A DNA stretch of 5,280 bases from contig JAHHRC010000095.1 in assembly GCA_020026035.1 (NCBI GenBank), positions 1-5,280 of the forward strand. Direction: 5' to 3'. This stretch comes from Erysipelotrichaceae bacterium (GTDB taxonomy: Bacteria > Bacillota_I > Bacilli_A > Erysipelotrichales > Erysipelotrichaceae). The notes under the pieces were generated by a model, which did no database searches, was not told where the DNA came from, and worked only from the letters and a program-made list of their open reading frames with translations. Below, piece by piece: positions 5,268 to 5,280 of the stretch (the stretch's first letter is position 1; the number at the start of each line of letters is the position of its first letter). The translations under genes and the position numbers were made by a program.

Positions 5268-5280
5268 ATGCTTCACAAGT

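Noticed and set aside
5239..5280. Minus-strand tail of a TnpB-like gene entering from the right edge
   Set aside because: The only open minus frame gives about 14 residues before a stop, too few to recognise a family, and the region is better explained by RNA pairing.
5268..5280. ATG at 5268 as the start of a downstream gene
   Set aside because: It has no ribosome binding site and only four codons are visible. Those residues do not resemble an IscB start.

Overview
The window reads as a low-GC Gram-positive (Firmicutes) chromosome segment. The evidence is a sortase-anchored LPXTG surface protein, strong AGGAGG-type ribosome binding sites, A+T-rich spacers and U-tailed intrinsic terminators. 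The Erysipelotrichia are a plausible home, but that is an impression and no marker in the window fixes it.

Layout. (1) 7-1515 (+): a secreted, cell-wall-anchored protein with an N-terminal beta-sandwich-like region, four MucBP-like repeats and an LPATG sorting signal, followed by an intrinsic terminator. (2) 1557-1654: a roughly 98-bp imperfect palindrome in the convergent gap, possibly a small fold-back (MITE-like) element. (3) 1766-3019 (-): an AAA_14/DUF4143 ATPase with its own promoter and terminator. (4) 3117-3473 (-): a small stand-alone tRNA-binding (OB-fold) protein. The ATPase gene lies between two identical 29-bp terminator hairpins. (5) 3510-3926 and 3977-4399 (-): two diverged paralogues of the DNPH1/Rcl 2'-deoxynucleoside 5'-phosphate N-hydrolase family, separated by a compact terminator. 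(6) 4516-5061 (+): a divergently transcribed ADP-ribose pyrophosphatase-type Nudix hydrolase. (7) 5097-5267 (+): a non-coding stretch whose hairpins and 9-bp long-range closing helix indicate a structured RNA. Its architecture recalls the omega RNA (HEARO) that precedes iscB genes, but the window ends before any such gene could be seen.

Functional links. The two DNPH1-like enzymes and the Nudix hydrolase all act on small nucleotides and could form a nucleotide-sanitation neighbourhood, although each has its own signals and no single operon is evident. The surface protein, the ATPase and the tRNA-binding protein look like unrelated neighbours. No complete defence system, CRISPR array, tRNA, rRNA or intact transposase is visible. 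The most unusual item is the structured RNA at the right edge, where the downstream sequence decides its identity.
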